Below, in pieces: positions 25,060 through 38,200 of a stretch of DNA of 64,000 bases. The stretch lies in assembly GCA_016617855.1 (NCBI GenBank), contig JAECUM010001699.1:1-64000 (forward strand). Reading direction: 5' to 3'. The notes under the pieces are model-generated. The model was given only the letters and a program-made list of their open reading frames with translations, searched no databases and was not told the DNA's origin. Within the stretch, counting starts at the first letter, position 1. Each line of letters starts with the position of its first letter. The translations under genes and the position numbers were made by a program. The DNA is from Megalonaias nervosa (lineage: Eukaryota > Mollusca > Bivalvia > Unionida > Unionidae).

Positions 25060-25830
25060 TGCTAAGGTTGAAACCATCTCTCATATTCTTCAGCAATAAC
25101 AAGATTTCAAATTTGTGGCTGTGTATGTCAGATTGTTGCCATTTTTATTTAGGACCAACAAGACATCATTTAGGACCAACAAGACACCATGCCAAAAATT
25201 AATGTATTTTTGGGTTGGCTGACATTCCTTGTTTCTCATTACCAGCCCTAGCACTTTACCCTAAATTTAAAACCAGTACAATAGGAAACACATCTTGTCT
25301 TTTTGGCCCTAAATGAAGTCTTTTGGTGAAAACCCTATGCTGATATGGCTTTATGTTTTGGAGAAATAACAAGATTTTCAAGATGGCTGGCATGGTGGCC
25401 ATGCTGGATATCACATTGGCACCATTTCATTTTAGGACCTGCCAGACATCATAAGATGTATTTCTGGTAAAATCACATTATCAATATGACCAGTTATCTA
25501 CGACAGCTAGCAATATCAATATGTTCAAAATAACTACTGTGGTGGCCATATTGAAAGTCAGATTTACAACCAAACAGACATCATAAGAAGTCTTTCAGTG
25601 AAATTCCCATGCTGATATGGCAATTAATTCAGAAGTAGCGATAGCAAGAGTTTCAGAATGGCCACTGTGGTGGCAATATTGGCAAATGTGGTGGACGTAA
25701 TGGATGTCTAAGTGGCATCATTTTCATTCAAGATGAACTAGATCATGGGATGAATACGTGTATGAAGCTTCACAGCAATGCTCTAAATAGATGGAGCTGC
25801 AATAACAAATCTGTGCCAAGTTAGCAGATC
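25060..25830. repeat. Degenerate tandem repeat, ~180-bp unit, about four units
   Basis: Repeated 'aataacaagat.t.caa', 'ggtggccat.ttg', 'atttaggacca.c.agacatcat' and 'ccatgctgatatgg' recur at about 170-190 bp. It belongs to the same family as 23455-23640. Confidence 0.55.
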
Positions 25831-25834
25831 ATCC

Positions 25835-26385
25835 CATAAACTCTTCTGGATATGACCTGTAGAGCTAAAAATATCCATGGTTCCAATAATGGTGTTAAAA
25901 TATATGGAATGAAGGTCAGTACTTATTTTTTGTGTTGATTTTTTATCCAGCTTGTATTAGTTCATGCAACGGTCTCCTATATAAAGTTACCAAATTGGAT
26001 GTGAAAAACTGATTAATGTCAGTTGCAGGTCTTACTTAATGCATACAGAAAAAATGGTAGTAGGTTAGGGCCACTAAAAGAAGGCAGATAGCATTACTAG
26101 AATCACATAAATTGTTTCTTTAGCCTCATTGGATCAACATCTAGCAAAACATTAGCTGATTGCTTCTGAAGTTGATCTTATGGTTAATATTAGTTTGCGT
26201 GCATAAACACCATAACTGAGGAACAGTAATCCATAATAGATATTATGTAAGATGACTACAATAGTTTCATTGTATTTGTTGGCAGATGTTTCTCCAATTT
26301 TTGCAGCAGTTTTAGTTTGTAAGCCATAATGTCAAAGACCTGATCTGATGACTCAAAGCTACTTTATCATTAATATAAACCATAT
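25835..26385. other. No gene seen
   Basis: AT-rich sequence without recognised features. Confidence 0.5.
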
Positions 26386-26387
26386 AG

Positions 26388-26590
26388 ACTCACTTACAAG
26401 TTGAGGCAAACTGCAAAGATCCTGATCTGCCATAGCATAATGTGCCTGCAGATTAGGGTCTATGTTGTTTGTTCTAAGGATTACTCCTAAAATACTTCAC
26501 AGACCAAGACCTGCCAGCATATTTATGCAACAGCAGATCTGGGTCTGTGCAGTTTGCCATTGGACTCGGCTTATTCCCATGTACATACAG
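26388..26590 (+). mobile_element. Double-hairpin element, copy 4 (near full length)
   Basis: Both hairpins are present. The first has arms 'gatcctgatctgc' and 'gcagattagggtc', the second 'cagaccaagacctgcc' and 'agcagatctgggtctg'. The flanking ends are 'tatagactcacttacaag' and 'ggactcggcttattcccatg'. A minus-strand frame of 62 codons crosses it and is not a gene. Confidence 0.8.
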
Positions 26591-26594
26591 TACT

Positions 26595-27665
26595 CCTAGT
26601 GAAGCCTGGTGTGGTGAAACTGTATCTAGCAAGAACACGACTGTATGATGAAGTAATCTCACAGCTCAGTGCATAAAATGCAACTGTAGAAATAACAAAA
26701 TAAAGTGCACAAAGTTCAACAATTGGATATTAAAAAAAATAATATAGTTCCTAAATGGAACCAGTCAAAGTATGAAATTTCAACAAATGAACACAAATGA
26801 CCTGTAAATCAATAGTTATGATCAACATGTGAAGCTATCACCAAATATGATTAATAAATTTGAAATTATGTTACTTTAAAATGAAATGTCATATTCAAAG
26901 GTTCTGTTAATAAATACTCGCTTAGGGTAAAGGATATAGTTTAAAGAATTTTTGTATCAGCATTATTGGTAAATCAATCTGATGTGTTAGGTTACATAGT
27001 GTGTGCTACAACCATATCTCACCCACTTCTACTTTTACCTAGTGATAACATATTTGATGTGAGAAACAAAATAATTATGAGAAAAATCCTATTCAACATG
27101 CATGGTAAGATTAGATGTGGAAATATATAGTTTCTGGGAATCACTGAGAGTTCCTGCAACAATGAGAGTCACATTCATTAGCACATACCATTTTGTAAAC
27201 ATTTACAGGCTATAAACTAAACAGTTATTTACATTTATAAAATTGCAACCTTATTCCCTCATTACATACGAGCATACAATAATTCACATTTTCAGAATTA
27301 CTGTTCCTGTCAAAACTACTAAATTATCGATTAAATACCAAAATGTGTATTTCCACAAGTTTTCTTTATCCCAAAATTTAGCCCTCTTTGGTCATTAATT
27401 CAATCTCATTAATATGTTTTACTAGTGGCATTCCATGACTCTGAATTTGCAAACTGATAAACTATAGCAAACCTTGAATGTTAAATGTCAAAATCACTGG
27501 TTTTGTTTGGAAATTTAGTGAAATCTTCAAATTTTTATCACCTTTGGCCCTTGCTAAAACCAATGGACATGGACAAAAGAAAAAAAAATACAACTGAAAA
27601 GGTTGCTTTCTTGCTCTGGATAATTCATGATCATTAGTAATTTCCCATACTCTGTGCATAAATAT
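26595..27665. other. No gene seen
   Basis: AT-rich sequence without recognised features. It may include decayed upstream parts of the Penelope-like element. Confidence 0.45.
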
Positions 27666-27669
27666 CTTA

Positions 27670-28065
27670 AGAATTCGAAATGTTCAACAATATCAGACTG
27701 CCTTCATCAGCGACTAATGTTGATCATGTGACTTACAATGGTTATGTGATATGAGAAGAATGGTGTAGATGGGTGGTAATTCAAGCCCCTCAACCTTGTT
27801 TAGTGCTGGGGGGGAGGTGGCACCTCCACCAAAAAATGTGTGGTTTATTATATCCAATGTAATGATTGTCAGAATGATTACATCAGGAAAAGAGTGTTAG
27901 AAACAAAAGTTAAGGAACACATCAGTAGTTTTCTGGGATGTGAAGGAGGCAATCAAAATACGACAGTGGAGACCAATACTAAACAGGGATGCATCTCCTC
28001 ACCAAGTATCATGATTCCATGTAAAACAGTATATGTACCATGTGGAAAAAAACTGAGCTAAACAA
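27670..28065 (+). pseudogene. Penelope-like element, GIY-YIG endonuclease fragment
   Basis: An open frame of 73 codons (27840-28061) begins 'VYYIQCNDCQNDYI' and continues 'RVLETKVKEH'. This is the N-terminal core of the GIY-YIG endonuclease of Penelope-like retroelements, where Tyr pairs and a C..C motif precede YIG(E)T and an Arg-rich helix. The Gly of the YIG box and several following residues are missing, so the catalytic site is damaged. Just upstream, 'aaatgttcaacaatatcag' followed by 'ccttcatcagcga' resembles terminal-repeat text of such elements. No telomerase-like reverse transcriptase was found next to it. It is a dead fragment. Confidence 0.65.
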
Positions 28066-28069
28066 ACTT

Positions 28070-29020
28070 AACCAAGACTGTACAAATAATATACGTGTAA
28101 TAAAAAGAGCCACCACCACCACCATAAACCCCAAGTCTACTCCCCAGTGGGTCGGTACAATAATATCCACCCAAAACTTGCACTGGACATAGGCAGAATA
28201 GCGGAGATGAAGAAAGGCTGTACATACATGTATGAATATGCTTTGATGTTGACTGATTCTAACATGATGGGAGTAGTCCAATAGATCTCCTCTTAACTTC
28301 ACAGGTGTGCCAAGTCAGAATCAACTCTAATTTTGAGCAGTGTCTTCCTTGTCAGCTGGGAGCTGGGAGATTTACTTTAACTTTACACCCATCTACTTTA
28401 TAAAATCAAAACTGTATCCCCATTGAGGGAGATCCCCCAAACCACTGCCTACTTTGGCAACTCACCCTTCAACTTTAAATCTAATGAAAGACCCTGTTTG
28501 TGCACTTGAAAACTGGCTTAACATCCTTCTCTGTCCATCATTCTTTCATCTGCTTTAAAAATATGTTCTAAATATAGTATTCATACCACATCTCTATGAC
28601 AATTATAAAAGCTGCAAAAGACAGTACAAATCTTTCCATGGTACCCTGTTTTCATGCAAGAAAGAACTGAACCTTCAAGAAAATGGCAATAAATTCACAT
28701 ATATGGCAAATTTTGACATTGGTGGAGCTAATGCATCCCTCCCCCTTTCCAAATTTGCAATGATATGGCTCCTGAACCCCAAATGATGGTCTGGGAAACA
28801 TGCAGAGATCCCACCTAATCCTCCAAATCCTCGTTCCATCTCTGCATCATTAATAAGTGTCAGTCAGTCTATCATGTGTCATAAAAGCACATTCCATCCT
28901 CTTTACAACTGACAAAATGATCTTTATACGTTTTCTGAAAAATATGACACAAATATTTTAAAGCATAAAAAAACATCTGCTTAAAATTAAATTTCACTGC
29001 TTTTTTTCTTCACATGGAAA
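28070..29020. other. No gene seen
   Basis: AT-rich. A minus-strand frame of 97 codons at 28009-28302 is hydrophobic and His/Val-rich but has no recognised domain and overlaps the Penelope-like fragment. Confidence 0.45.
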
Positions 29021-29025
29021 GTCAT

Positions 29026-29156
29026 CATATGACATGATCACCACAAGGTCATTGCCATCCGTATTGTATAATCATGTGAAATGTGGTAATATCTGATGCA
29101 CTCTACGTAACCAATTATGACCAGCTGCATCAAGTAAAGTAGCGTCTTCACTAACC
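29026..29156. repeat. Empty-site paralogue of the SINE locus at 31802-32270
   Basis: The text 'gacatgat.a', 'aatcatgtgaaatgt.gtaat', 'gatgcactctacgtaacca', 'tcaagtaaag' and 'tcttcact.acca' is shared with 31802-32270. There the same sequence is interrupted by a SINE after '...gtgtcaa'. This copy has no SINE. Confidence 0.85.
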
Positions 29157-29159
29157 ATA

Positions 29160-29781
29160 TTATATGTGGGCACTTCTCCATCCTTTAGCTAAATTAAGCT
29201 GTTAGCTTTTGAAGTGTCCTAGAATTTTAAAGGCTTTTTATGTGTGTTTGTATCTCCCAACACAGTTCATGTATGTTTGTTTTCCAGTTAAACATCAAAA
29301 AGAATTTTGATAAAAAATTTTTATTTAATTGTTTGTTTTAGGGGTTTCTCTACAATTTTGAAATTTGTATTTCAGTTTAGTTGGGTCATACTTACAGTTC
29401 CTGACAGGACAGGTCCCCTCTTTTCCTCCCCATACTGTCAAAACAGTATACTTTTTGATGACATGCACTTCCATCTGCCAATACCAAAATCTTTGGCAGG
29501 TTTCCATGTCATTATCCCTATGGGTGTGTGATCCTGGCCAGGGATCTACCCTATTGCAATGTGTGTGCTATATGTGTATGTAATAATGTTGTGGTATTCC
29601 TATATGACATTCGTGTCATAACCAGCCTTTGTTTAGTCATATTCAGCTTTGGTTATCTGAAGTTTATATATTATAGAAAAATAATTTACTTAAAGTTAAC
29701 TGAATTATGTGTTTTGTTTCCGTTCCCTGATCAATGCCGTTAGCAATTCTTTTCAAGATGTGGCATGACTGGAGTTTTATT

Positions 29782-29785
<4 letters not shown>
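29160..29785. other. No gene seen
   Basis: Several overlapping short frames (60-74 codons) occur on both strands, none with a recognised domain or splice context. Confidence 0.45.

Positions 29786-29788
<3 letters not shown>

Positions 29789-29842
<54 letters not shown>
29789..29842. repeat. (TA)n microsatellite
   Basis: A TA run of about 54 bp. Confidence 0.97.
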
Positions 29843-29849
<7 letters not shown>

Positions 29850-30289
29850 CACACATCATTTAAATGTTTTCTTTCCTTGGATGTATACATAATTTATCCA
29901 GTCTTTTCCCCTTAGAGTAATTTTTAAGATGGGTGACCGGATTTAAACCACTGTTTCTGAAATCTTTTTTTTTTAATTCCAGATCATGTCTGGAACTGAA
30001 ATGCATTTGTTGTAGGGTCCGAAGAAAAATTAAAAATATAATCAGTAAAGATGTATCAAATGTATATAATCAAAATGTATGTTTTTATATGTTATCTGTA
30101 TGTAGTGAATCAGTAATACAAATGCATCTCTTTATTGCTCAGAGCTTAAGCCAAAATACAGTAATTGATCGAAATCCACAATAAATTGGTAAATAAAAAA
30201 AACAACATAAGGATTGTCAAGTATAAAGGTGTTAGTATTATTTTGATAATTATTTTACAGTAATAATGAGAGAGAAGAGTTGTGTTCAT

Positions 30290-31720
30290 GCTCCCCTGAT
30301 GTTTATGTACTGTCTGACCATGTTCCGCACCTGCAGTTTTTGTTGACTTCCCCCAGCAGGTCTTTCTACCTCACTTAGCGCCTTGTAGTTTAGCCCTGCA
30401 GGATCAGCACCTCCTATTTCCCTCAAAAGACAGGGATCCCTGTCCCAGTGTTGTCTGACCTGATAGGTGCAGTCCATCTGACCTACTGGGTCTTTCTGTT
30501 GACTTGTGAGTCTCCTGTAGATGTATGATAATGTATTACCCAAAATTATTGCCTAATTTATCTACTTTTTCCTTATTAACACCAATTAGAACTATCATTC
30601 ACAGGTTTAATTCCTCCACAGTAAGCAGAACATCAGTATGGTGTCAGTCTTTAATGATTGGTAATTGTTTTAACAGTAAATTATTACAGTGTAGTTTATT
30701 TATTAATAGTTAATATGTATTGTGTATATCATCCTTCTTGTGGTCCCCTTTAGTCACTAAGTCCTCATTAGTAGATTCATACTCCATTTTGTCATCTGTC
30801 TTTCTGTCCATGTTAATGTTCATATCCTCATCTATTTCCTTTTGTCGGTCTGAATCCTGTCCTGTCGATTCACTTCCATGTTGATTCTTCTCCATGCCTG
30901 ATAGTCCAATATGGTACTTTTTGCCATGGGATAAACAAGAGTTACTTTCCTGCAGAGGTGGTTCCCACTTCTGAGTTACCCATTCCTCAGACAGGGTGCT
31001 GTTCAATTTTCTTTTTGCATTAAGGGGAGTCAAGGTAATAAAACCTTCTTCCTGTCTCTCTTTCTCATCACTTTCCTGGGCTTGTTCCCCAACACTCTCT
31101 ACTTCTTCTGTTTTATCTTCTGTGTCAGAAGACTCACCACGTGCAAGAGATAATACTTATTCTTCTCTAGCATCATTGCTGCTCTACTCTCTATCGCCCA
31201 TTTTCTTGGCTTTTTTTCTGGTTGGAACTCCACTCCTCCTCCCCTTGCTAAAATTTTTCCATTGCATTTCTGGCTTGAAAGGAAAATTTGCCTCATCATA
31301 AGGACAGTTTTCTTGATTTGGGGTATCCTTGTATCAGCTATAGCGTATGTATCGTTTATCTGGCCCTTTTCTACTTGACCCCCATCTTCTTCCCCATCTA
31401 TACCTATCTTCCCTTTCTACTTCCACTGACCCCCATCTTCTTCCCCGTCTATACCTATCTCCCCCTTCTACTTCCATTGACCCCCATCTTCTTCCCCATC
31501 TGTACCTATCTCCCCCTTCTACTTCCATGGGTATTGTGTCTGTATCATTTGATCTGCATAGGTATTCCCTCCCCTAGGAACCCCTGGTTTAAGACAGTCT
31601 TTGTGTGCATGACTAAGTTGTTGGCTCTGGCTACACTTACAGTCAATTTTACATCCCTTGTAACATGAATTCTGAAGGAACCCCATACCACAGAAAAAAG
31701 TTGGGACCGTTTTTACTTCG
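30290..31720 (-). pseudogene. Decayed Cys-rich and highly charged reading tract, possible retroelement ORF1
   Basis: On the minus strand from about 31720, a Cys-rich segment reads 'FFCGMGFLQNSCYKGCKIDC', with a later His...Cys spacing. This looks like damaged zinc knuckles. A one-base frame change leads into a 64-codon frame (31334-31528) made of three 17-residue repeats rich in Gly, Arg, Trp and Glu (DRYRWGRRWGS core). Lower coordinates give Lys/Glu-rich frames (31099-31299) and a 107-codon acidic, Asp/Lys-rich frame (30710-31033), then a degraded tract to about 30290. Zinc knuckles plus a charged tail is the layout of LINE ORF1 or gag-like proteins, but no diagnostic motif is intact. It could also be a decayed host gene. 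Function is unknown. Confidence 0.35.
31375..31530. repeat. 51-bp minisatellite, three units, in frame on the minus strand
   Basis: The unit is a pyrimidine-rich 51-mer containing 'gacccccatcttcttcccc' and 'tatacctatct'. The period is exactly 17 codons, so the repeat keeps the minus-strand frame open. Both strands are open across it because of composition. Confidence 0.9.
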
Positions 31721-31801
31721 CCTTTATTTATTGTCAGTATTCTAACTCCTGTATCCCCATACTATTGCTGGTCTCTGTTACATTTAGTGATTTAAGATTA
31801 C

Positions 31802-32270
31802 TAATGACATGATAATCACCAGATCATTGTCATCCCTATTGTATGATCATGTGAAATGTTGTAATATGTGATGCACTCTACGTAACCATTTTAATAGTTG
31901 TGTCAACCACTCCGGTGGCCTAGTGGTTTGAGCATCCACCTCAGATGTGGGAGGTCGCGGGTTCGGACCCTGGTTGAGTCATACCAAAGACTGATAAAAA
32001 TGGTACTAGCAGCTGCCTCGCTTGGTGCTCAGCATTAAGAGGTTAGTGCTAGGACTGGTCGGCCTGGTGTCCGGATAATGTGACCAGGTGGGACATGATG
32101 CTACATCTCTGTGGCATGATACCCCAGTACTAGACATCACTATAAATTGTCACACTGCAGACATCGTAGCGCCATGACTGAACAATTGTTAAAGCTACGT
32201 TAAAAAAAATATCCAAATCCTAATCCAAATAGTTGTGTCAAGTAAAGCACAATCTTCACTGACCAAAGGG
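31802..32270. repeat. SINE-filled paralogue of 29026-29156
   Basis: This is the same sequence as 29026-29156, split at 31906/32242 by the SINE and its 14-bp target duplication. See the entries for the empty copy and for the SINE. Confidence 0.85.
31907..32227 (+). mobile_element. SINE family 1, complete copy with 14-bp target duplication
   Basis: The tRNA-like head has A box TGGCCTAGTGG and B box GGTTCGGACCC. A conserved body follows ('ataccaaagactgataaaaa', 'ctagcagctgcctcg', 'ggataatgtgaccaggtggg', 'cactgcagacatcgtagcg'), then an A-rich tail. Direct repeats AATAGTTGTGTCAA flank it exactly at 31893-31906 and 32228-32241. It is about 320 bp and carries no protein. Transposition would need a LINE enzyme. 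Internal A/B boxes give Pol III transcription in families of this type. Other copies are at 36306 (+) and 38593 (-). Confidence 0.92.
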
Positions 32271-35200
32271 CCAGTGATCCAAAATGTTGCACATTGACCA
32301 TTGGCATGTGTACTTATGATAGCCAAAACAGTATCAACCACTCTGCTATCCAACTGGGTACAACAGAAACATACATTTACCTAGCAATATAGATGGGAAT
32401 AATCACACAGGCCTCTATGCACAGTGACAATTCCTCCCTGCAAATGTCTCCATGTAAACCATTCACACACCTTTTTATTTCAAGTCAAGGCATGATGACA
32501 TTATGGAAGTCACTACACTGAATACCCAACTGATTATGCAACAAGTGCTCTCTTAAGTTCATTACAATGGACATCAACTCTTTCAACTGTAAGAGGTGGA
32601 AAATTTGTTTGAGCTAGCTTCACATGTCAAAGGTTGATGTGGAACAAAGTGAACATATGACTCTTAGTACACCAACCAAGATGGTAAAGAACTAGCTCTA
32701 GGGCTTATGTTACTACGTCATATTGGGTAGCAATAGCTCAAGAACTTGTGTTATTAAGTCAGTGGGAACAGCACTATCTCTAGAATTTATGTTTTAAAGT
32801 CATTTTGGGTAGCACTACCACCAAAGCTTGTGTTATCAAGCCACCCTGGGTATCACCAGATCCTGAGCTTGTAATATTAAGTCACTTTGGCTAGCACCAG
32901 CTCCTGAGCTTGTATTAAGTCACCTTGGTTAGCACTAACAAGCTCTGGAAGTTTGTGTTTTTAAGTCACTTTGGGTATCACTAGCTCCAGAGTTTATGTT
33001 ATATGGACACTTTGGGTATCACTAGCTCCAGAGTTTATGTTATATGGACACTTTGGGTATCACTAGCTCCAGAGTTTATGTTATATGGACACTTTGGGTA
33101 TCACTAGCTCCAGAGTTTATGTTATATGGACACTTTGGGTATCACTAGCTCCAGAGTTTATGTTATATGGACACTTTGCATAGCATCAGTTCAAGAACTG
33201 CGTTATTAAGCCACCTTGGGCAGCACTTGTTCAAGAACTTGTAATCATGCCACTTTTGGTAGCACAACCCACAGAGCTTGCATTCAAAGTCCTTTTGGGT
33301 GGCACTGGACCACCGCTCTGGATAGCACTGGAGCACCACTTTTGATAATACAAACTCCAAAGCTTGTGTTATGAAGCCACTTAGGCAGTACTAGCTCCAG
33401 AGCTGTATTATTAAGCCATTTTGGGAAGACATTATTAAGCCACTTTTGATAATACTGGCATGCCATTGTAGATACCGGTAGCTCTATCCACAGAGCCATG
33501 TTATTTAGTCATCGTCTGTAGCACTAGGTCCAGAGCTTATGTTATTATACCAATTTGCATAGTATTGTAGTGCCATTTTGGGTAAGACTAGTTCCACAGT
33601 ACTTGTTACTAATCCACTTTGGATAGTACTAGCTTCTACACTTGTGTTATCAAGTCACCCTTGGTAGCACTAACTTCAGAGTTGTGTTATCAAGACATGT
33701 TGAGTAGCACTGGCTCCATAGCTGTAATTCATTTGGCCAACTGGGACAGTAGTATCTCAGAACTCATGTTATTAAGCCATGTACTTTGGCTTAGTACTTG
33801 CTATGGCCTTGTCTTGTTAGGCATCTCTGGGTAATGCTAGCTTATCATGCCACTTTGGGTACCATTAACTCTGGAGTTAAGGTTATTTAGCCACTCTGGA
33901 TAGGACAAGCTCCAGAGCTTGTTATTAAGCCAGTTTGCATAGCATTAGCTTTAGGACTTGTGTTATGAAGCCTCACTGTGTAGAACTAGACTGCCATTTT
34001 GGATAGCACTTGCTCAAGGGCTAGGGATTTTTCAATGATTTTTAAAACAGGACTCCCAAGTCAATGGAATTGGGAAGTTTTATGCATAAAAAGGTAACTC
34101 TGAAAAATTTTACAAGTAAATTATTCTTGAACATATAAATAATTCAATGGTCTAGGTTACTTTGACACCTCTGATCCCCTGCTACCTTGTTATTGTCATT
34201 TTATTGGCAAACTGTATTAGATGTTTTAAAAGTTCTGATTGGAAATGTTTAACACTCAAATTTGGGAAAATTGAGATTCTGGGAATGGGAAAAATTTTGG
34301 AACCAAAACTGGCCCAGAAAAATCCCTGACAGCTGTATGATTAATCCACTTTGGGCAGCACTGGAGTAAGTCTATTCTGGAACTAAAAATGAAGGAAAAA
34401 CTCTCCACCATCCATTTGAAAAAAGGAGGGAATTTTCTGAATACAGGAGAGATCTAATGAAGATATAAAGGTAGGACCTGAAATTATAATTTGTGCTTTT
34501 CATGCATTTTGTTGATTGATCAGCTGGAATGCCACAATCATGCATTTCAGAATCAACCTTGCTGCAATGCCACTTTAAGTAGCACCAACTCCAAAGCCTG
34601 TCTCGTTGAACCATTTCTGGCAGCACTTAAGTTCCAGAGTCTGTCTTATTAAGCCATTTTTAGTAGTACTATTTCCAAAGTCTGTCTTATTAAGCCATTT
34701 TGGTAGTACTTTGCTCCAAAGTCTGTTTTATTAACCCATTTTTGGTAGTACTAGCTCCAGAGCCTGTCTTATTAAGCCAATTAGGGCAGCACTAGCTCCA
34801 GAATTTTGTTATTAATCCATTTTAATTAGCCCTAGCTCCAAAGCTTGTGCTCTAAAGCCACTCTGTGTAGCACTAGCTCCAAAACTTGTTACTAAGCCAC
34901 TTTGTGTAGTTCTAGCTCTGGAGCTTATATTATGAAGCATAGTATCTCAGCTATACTAGCATTGAACTCCTGAACTTGCGTATTAAGCCCCTTTGGACTG
35001 CACCAGCTTGTGTTATGAAGCCAATTTGGGTAGCAGTTAGCTCCAAAGCTGTGTTATTAAGCCACTCTGACTATCAGTAGTTCCTAATCTTATGTCATTC
35101 AGCCACTCTGCATTGTATTCCAAATATTATGTTATGAAGCCACTTTGCTTTGCATATTATTAACTACAGATATTATGTCATTAAGCCACTTTGTTTTGCA

Positions 35201-38200
35201 TAGTGTTAACTACAGATATTATGTTATTAACCCACTCTGCATAGTATTAGCAACAGATATTATGTTATTAAGCCACTTTGGGCAGCACTGCATGCCACAT
35301 GTGTTATTTAACCACTTTGGGTAGCACTAGCTACTAAATTTGTATTATTAAGCCACTTTGGATTGTACACTGTTCCACTGTTTCAGCATGCCAGGATAAT
35401 ATGTGAAGCTACGTATAATGCAGAAGTACAAGTGGTTCCCATTTTCTTCCAAAAAACATCCCCAAAAATTAATGCCTATCTGCAGAATATAAATAAAATT
35501 GCAATAAAAATAGTACTTTGATATATCATTCATTTTATTGTCAAAAACTGCAGTTAGAACCCAGAATTTGGAACATTTTTTAAAAAGTCAAATATTTTAT
35601 TAAATTTAAAAAAAAAAAAAAAATCTCACTACACTAAATAATAAAATATGATGCAATAGTGATCATTCAAAATGTCAGCAAAGCCTGCTGTTGGCAATAC
35701 TTTAAGAAATAAAAAATTCAGCAAGTCTCAACAAATGAAATTTGTATTTCAGTTTTATCTTCTAATTCAGTTTCAGTGTAATCATCATAAATGTGATATG
35801 CCCTGTTGTACTGAAATGTGAAATGTGTCAATTGATCATCATGGTATTTCCTAATTAAGTACTGTGTTTTGATCTCCAGCTTGATGAAGAGATGGCTGCA
35901 TTGTTAGAATCAATTAAAAGTTGAACTGCTCTGTACTACAGTAGAACCTGTCTTGAAAGACCACCCTTTCTGCAAAAAAATTATAGTCTCTCAAGACAGG
36001 TGGTCTCTCATAATAGGTCACATTGCTATATAATCAATAAATTTGTGTTTTGAGAATATGGTCTCTCAAGACAGGTGGTCTTACATAGCAGTGGTCTTTG
36101 AAGACTGGTTTCACTGTATCATCTTAATTATTTAGTATCAAATCAAGCAAAGGTGGTAAAATAGAAAAAGTTAAAAGGCATGCAAATCCTACTTCAACTC
36201 ATTTCAAACAACTAATCGAACACCAAGAATTCTGTATGGACTCTCCACATGATTAAATTATTAACATTAAACAGTAGTTTATCTTACTCATTTGTAAGAG
36301 TCATCACTGCTCCGGTGGCCTAGTGGTTTGAGCGTCCGCCTTGGATATGGGAGATCATGGGTTCAAACCCCGGCAGAGTCATACCAAAGACTGATAAAAA
36401 TGGTACTAGCAGCTGCCTTGCTTGGTGCTCAACATTAAGAGGTTTGTGCTAGGACTGGTCAGCCTGGTGTCTGGATAATGTGACTGGGTGGGACATGATG
36501 CTACATGTCTGTGGGATGATGCCCCAGTGCTAGACATCACTATAAACTGTCACACTGCAGATATTGTAGCGAAATGACTGAAAATTGTCCATCTAAAAAA
36601 ATCCAAATCACACACACACTTGCAAGGGTATCAATGATAGCAACAGAAACAAGCAATAGGCAAACTAGATTCATGAAAAGCTTACAGATAGGGTTTATTA
36701 TGGAGAAAAGAGTAAGTCCAAAGGTTAATAGTAAATTTAAAATTCCTGAGTTGGCACTCAGACATTTGCTCATGGATAAGCAGAATTTCCCCATAAGTTG
36801 CAATGATATCACTGCATTAGTATTATATTAATATGACAATAAAAGACACAAGTTTTGACATTGTCATTCCTCTAAATAAATTTACTCTTTTTCTAATTAA
36901 GAAAGGATCTTGTATTATTGTGATTCTACAGTAAGACCAGCATGTATAAACATTTATGTACAAAAAGCAAATGATGTAATAAACTACTAGGAGTGCCATA
37001 TATACTCACTTATAAGTTGAGTCAATCTGCAAAGAAAGATCCTGATCTGCAGATCTTAATCTTAATCTTAAGGACAAGAATTTCCTCATGACAAAATCAT
37101 AGCTGAATATTAAGTGGTTGTTTTTCAAATATTTATGACATCTGCAAAACCCTCTCCCCAATAGTGGGGCCTAAGGTGACGGAATGGTTGAAGATGTTCA
37201 CCTTTATAGATCAATGACATCTCAACTCTGTCAGCATCGGTTCAAGTCTCTGGTTCGGCCAACATGGGTATTTGAAAAAGCTTGCTGGTAGCCTTTCGTG
37301 TGTCAGTCATAGTTCTTCCCAGGTTCTTCCTCCACCAAAAATAATGGCCACTATGTACAGTCAATCATGTGTTGAAAATGGCATTAAACCCGTACCAACC
37401 TACCACCCCTCTCCCCTACACTAATGCACTGAAATGTTGTGTATGGGACTCGGATTCCAACACAATTAATGCTGGTAGTTTTAAGGTGGGTAACTAGGTC
37501 TCTGGTACAGGCATGTTATTCTAAATGCAGTTCATTTAGCGATACATGGACACTAAAATGTGATGTGAAATCGACTCTTATATTTCAATTTGTGGACTGG
37601 TTACATGCAATGACCTTTTACATGCACTTATTCAAAATGAAATGCATCCATAGTGAGATGTATAATGATCCAACTATTAATAACAATTTTGCAGCATTAT
37701 GTTTACTTGTATCAACAGGAATGATTGCAGTACAGGCTATTACCAATGGTAGATTAAGGAAAAAAATGAGTAATAATGATAAGACAAACTGTGAACAAGG
37801 TCAATGTCTAAAGCAATAGTGGTTATGATGGGAACAAAGTATCCATTACACTGGAGAGCGACGGATATTTGTATGCACAGTGTCAGGTATACAAGACAGT
37901 CACTGGTTTGCAGTGCTGGCCAGTGACATGTTTCAAAAAGTGTGACCATGTCATATACACATAACACAATAAATTTTAAGAACTGATACCAAAATACATT
38001 TATTGCATTTTTTACTCTGTGACTGACATTTGTGACACAGTATATAAATCAAACTGTACTTGTTTAAACAAAGTACAGTAAAACCTGACTTAAAAGACGG
38101 AAGCATGCCTACCTGTCATACAATCAAGTCATATAATTTTACTATTGCTAATGAAAGACCATTTTGTATAGGTAGAAAGGGGGTGGGGGTAGGGAGCTCT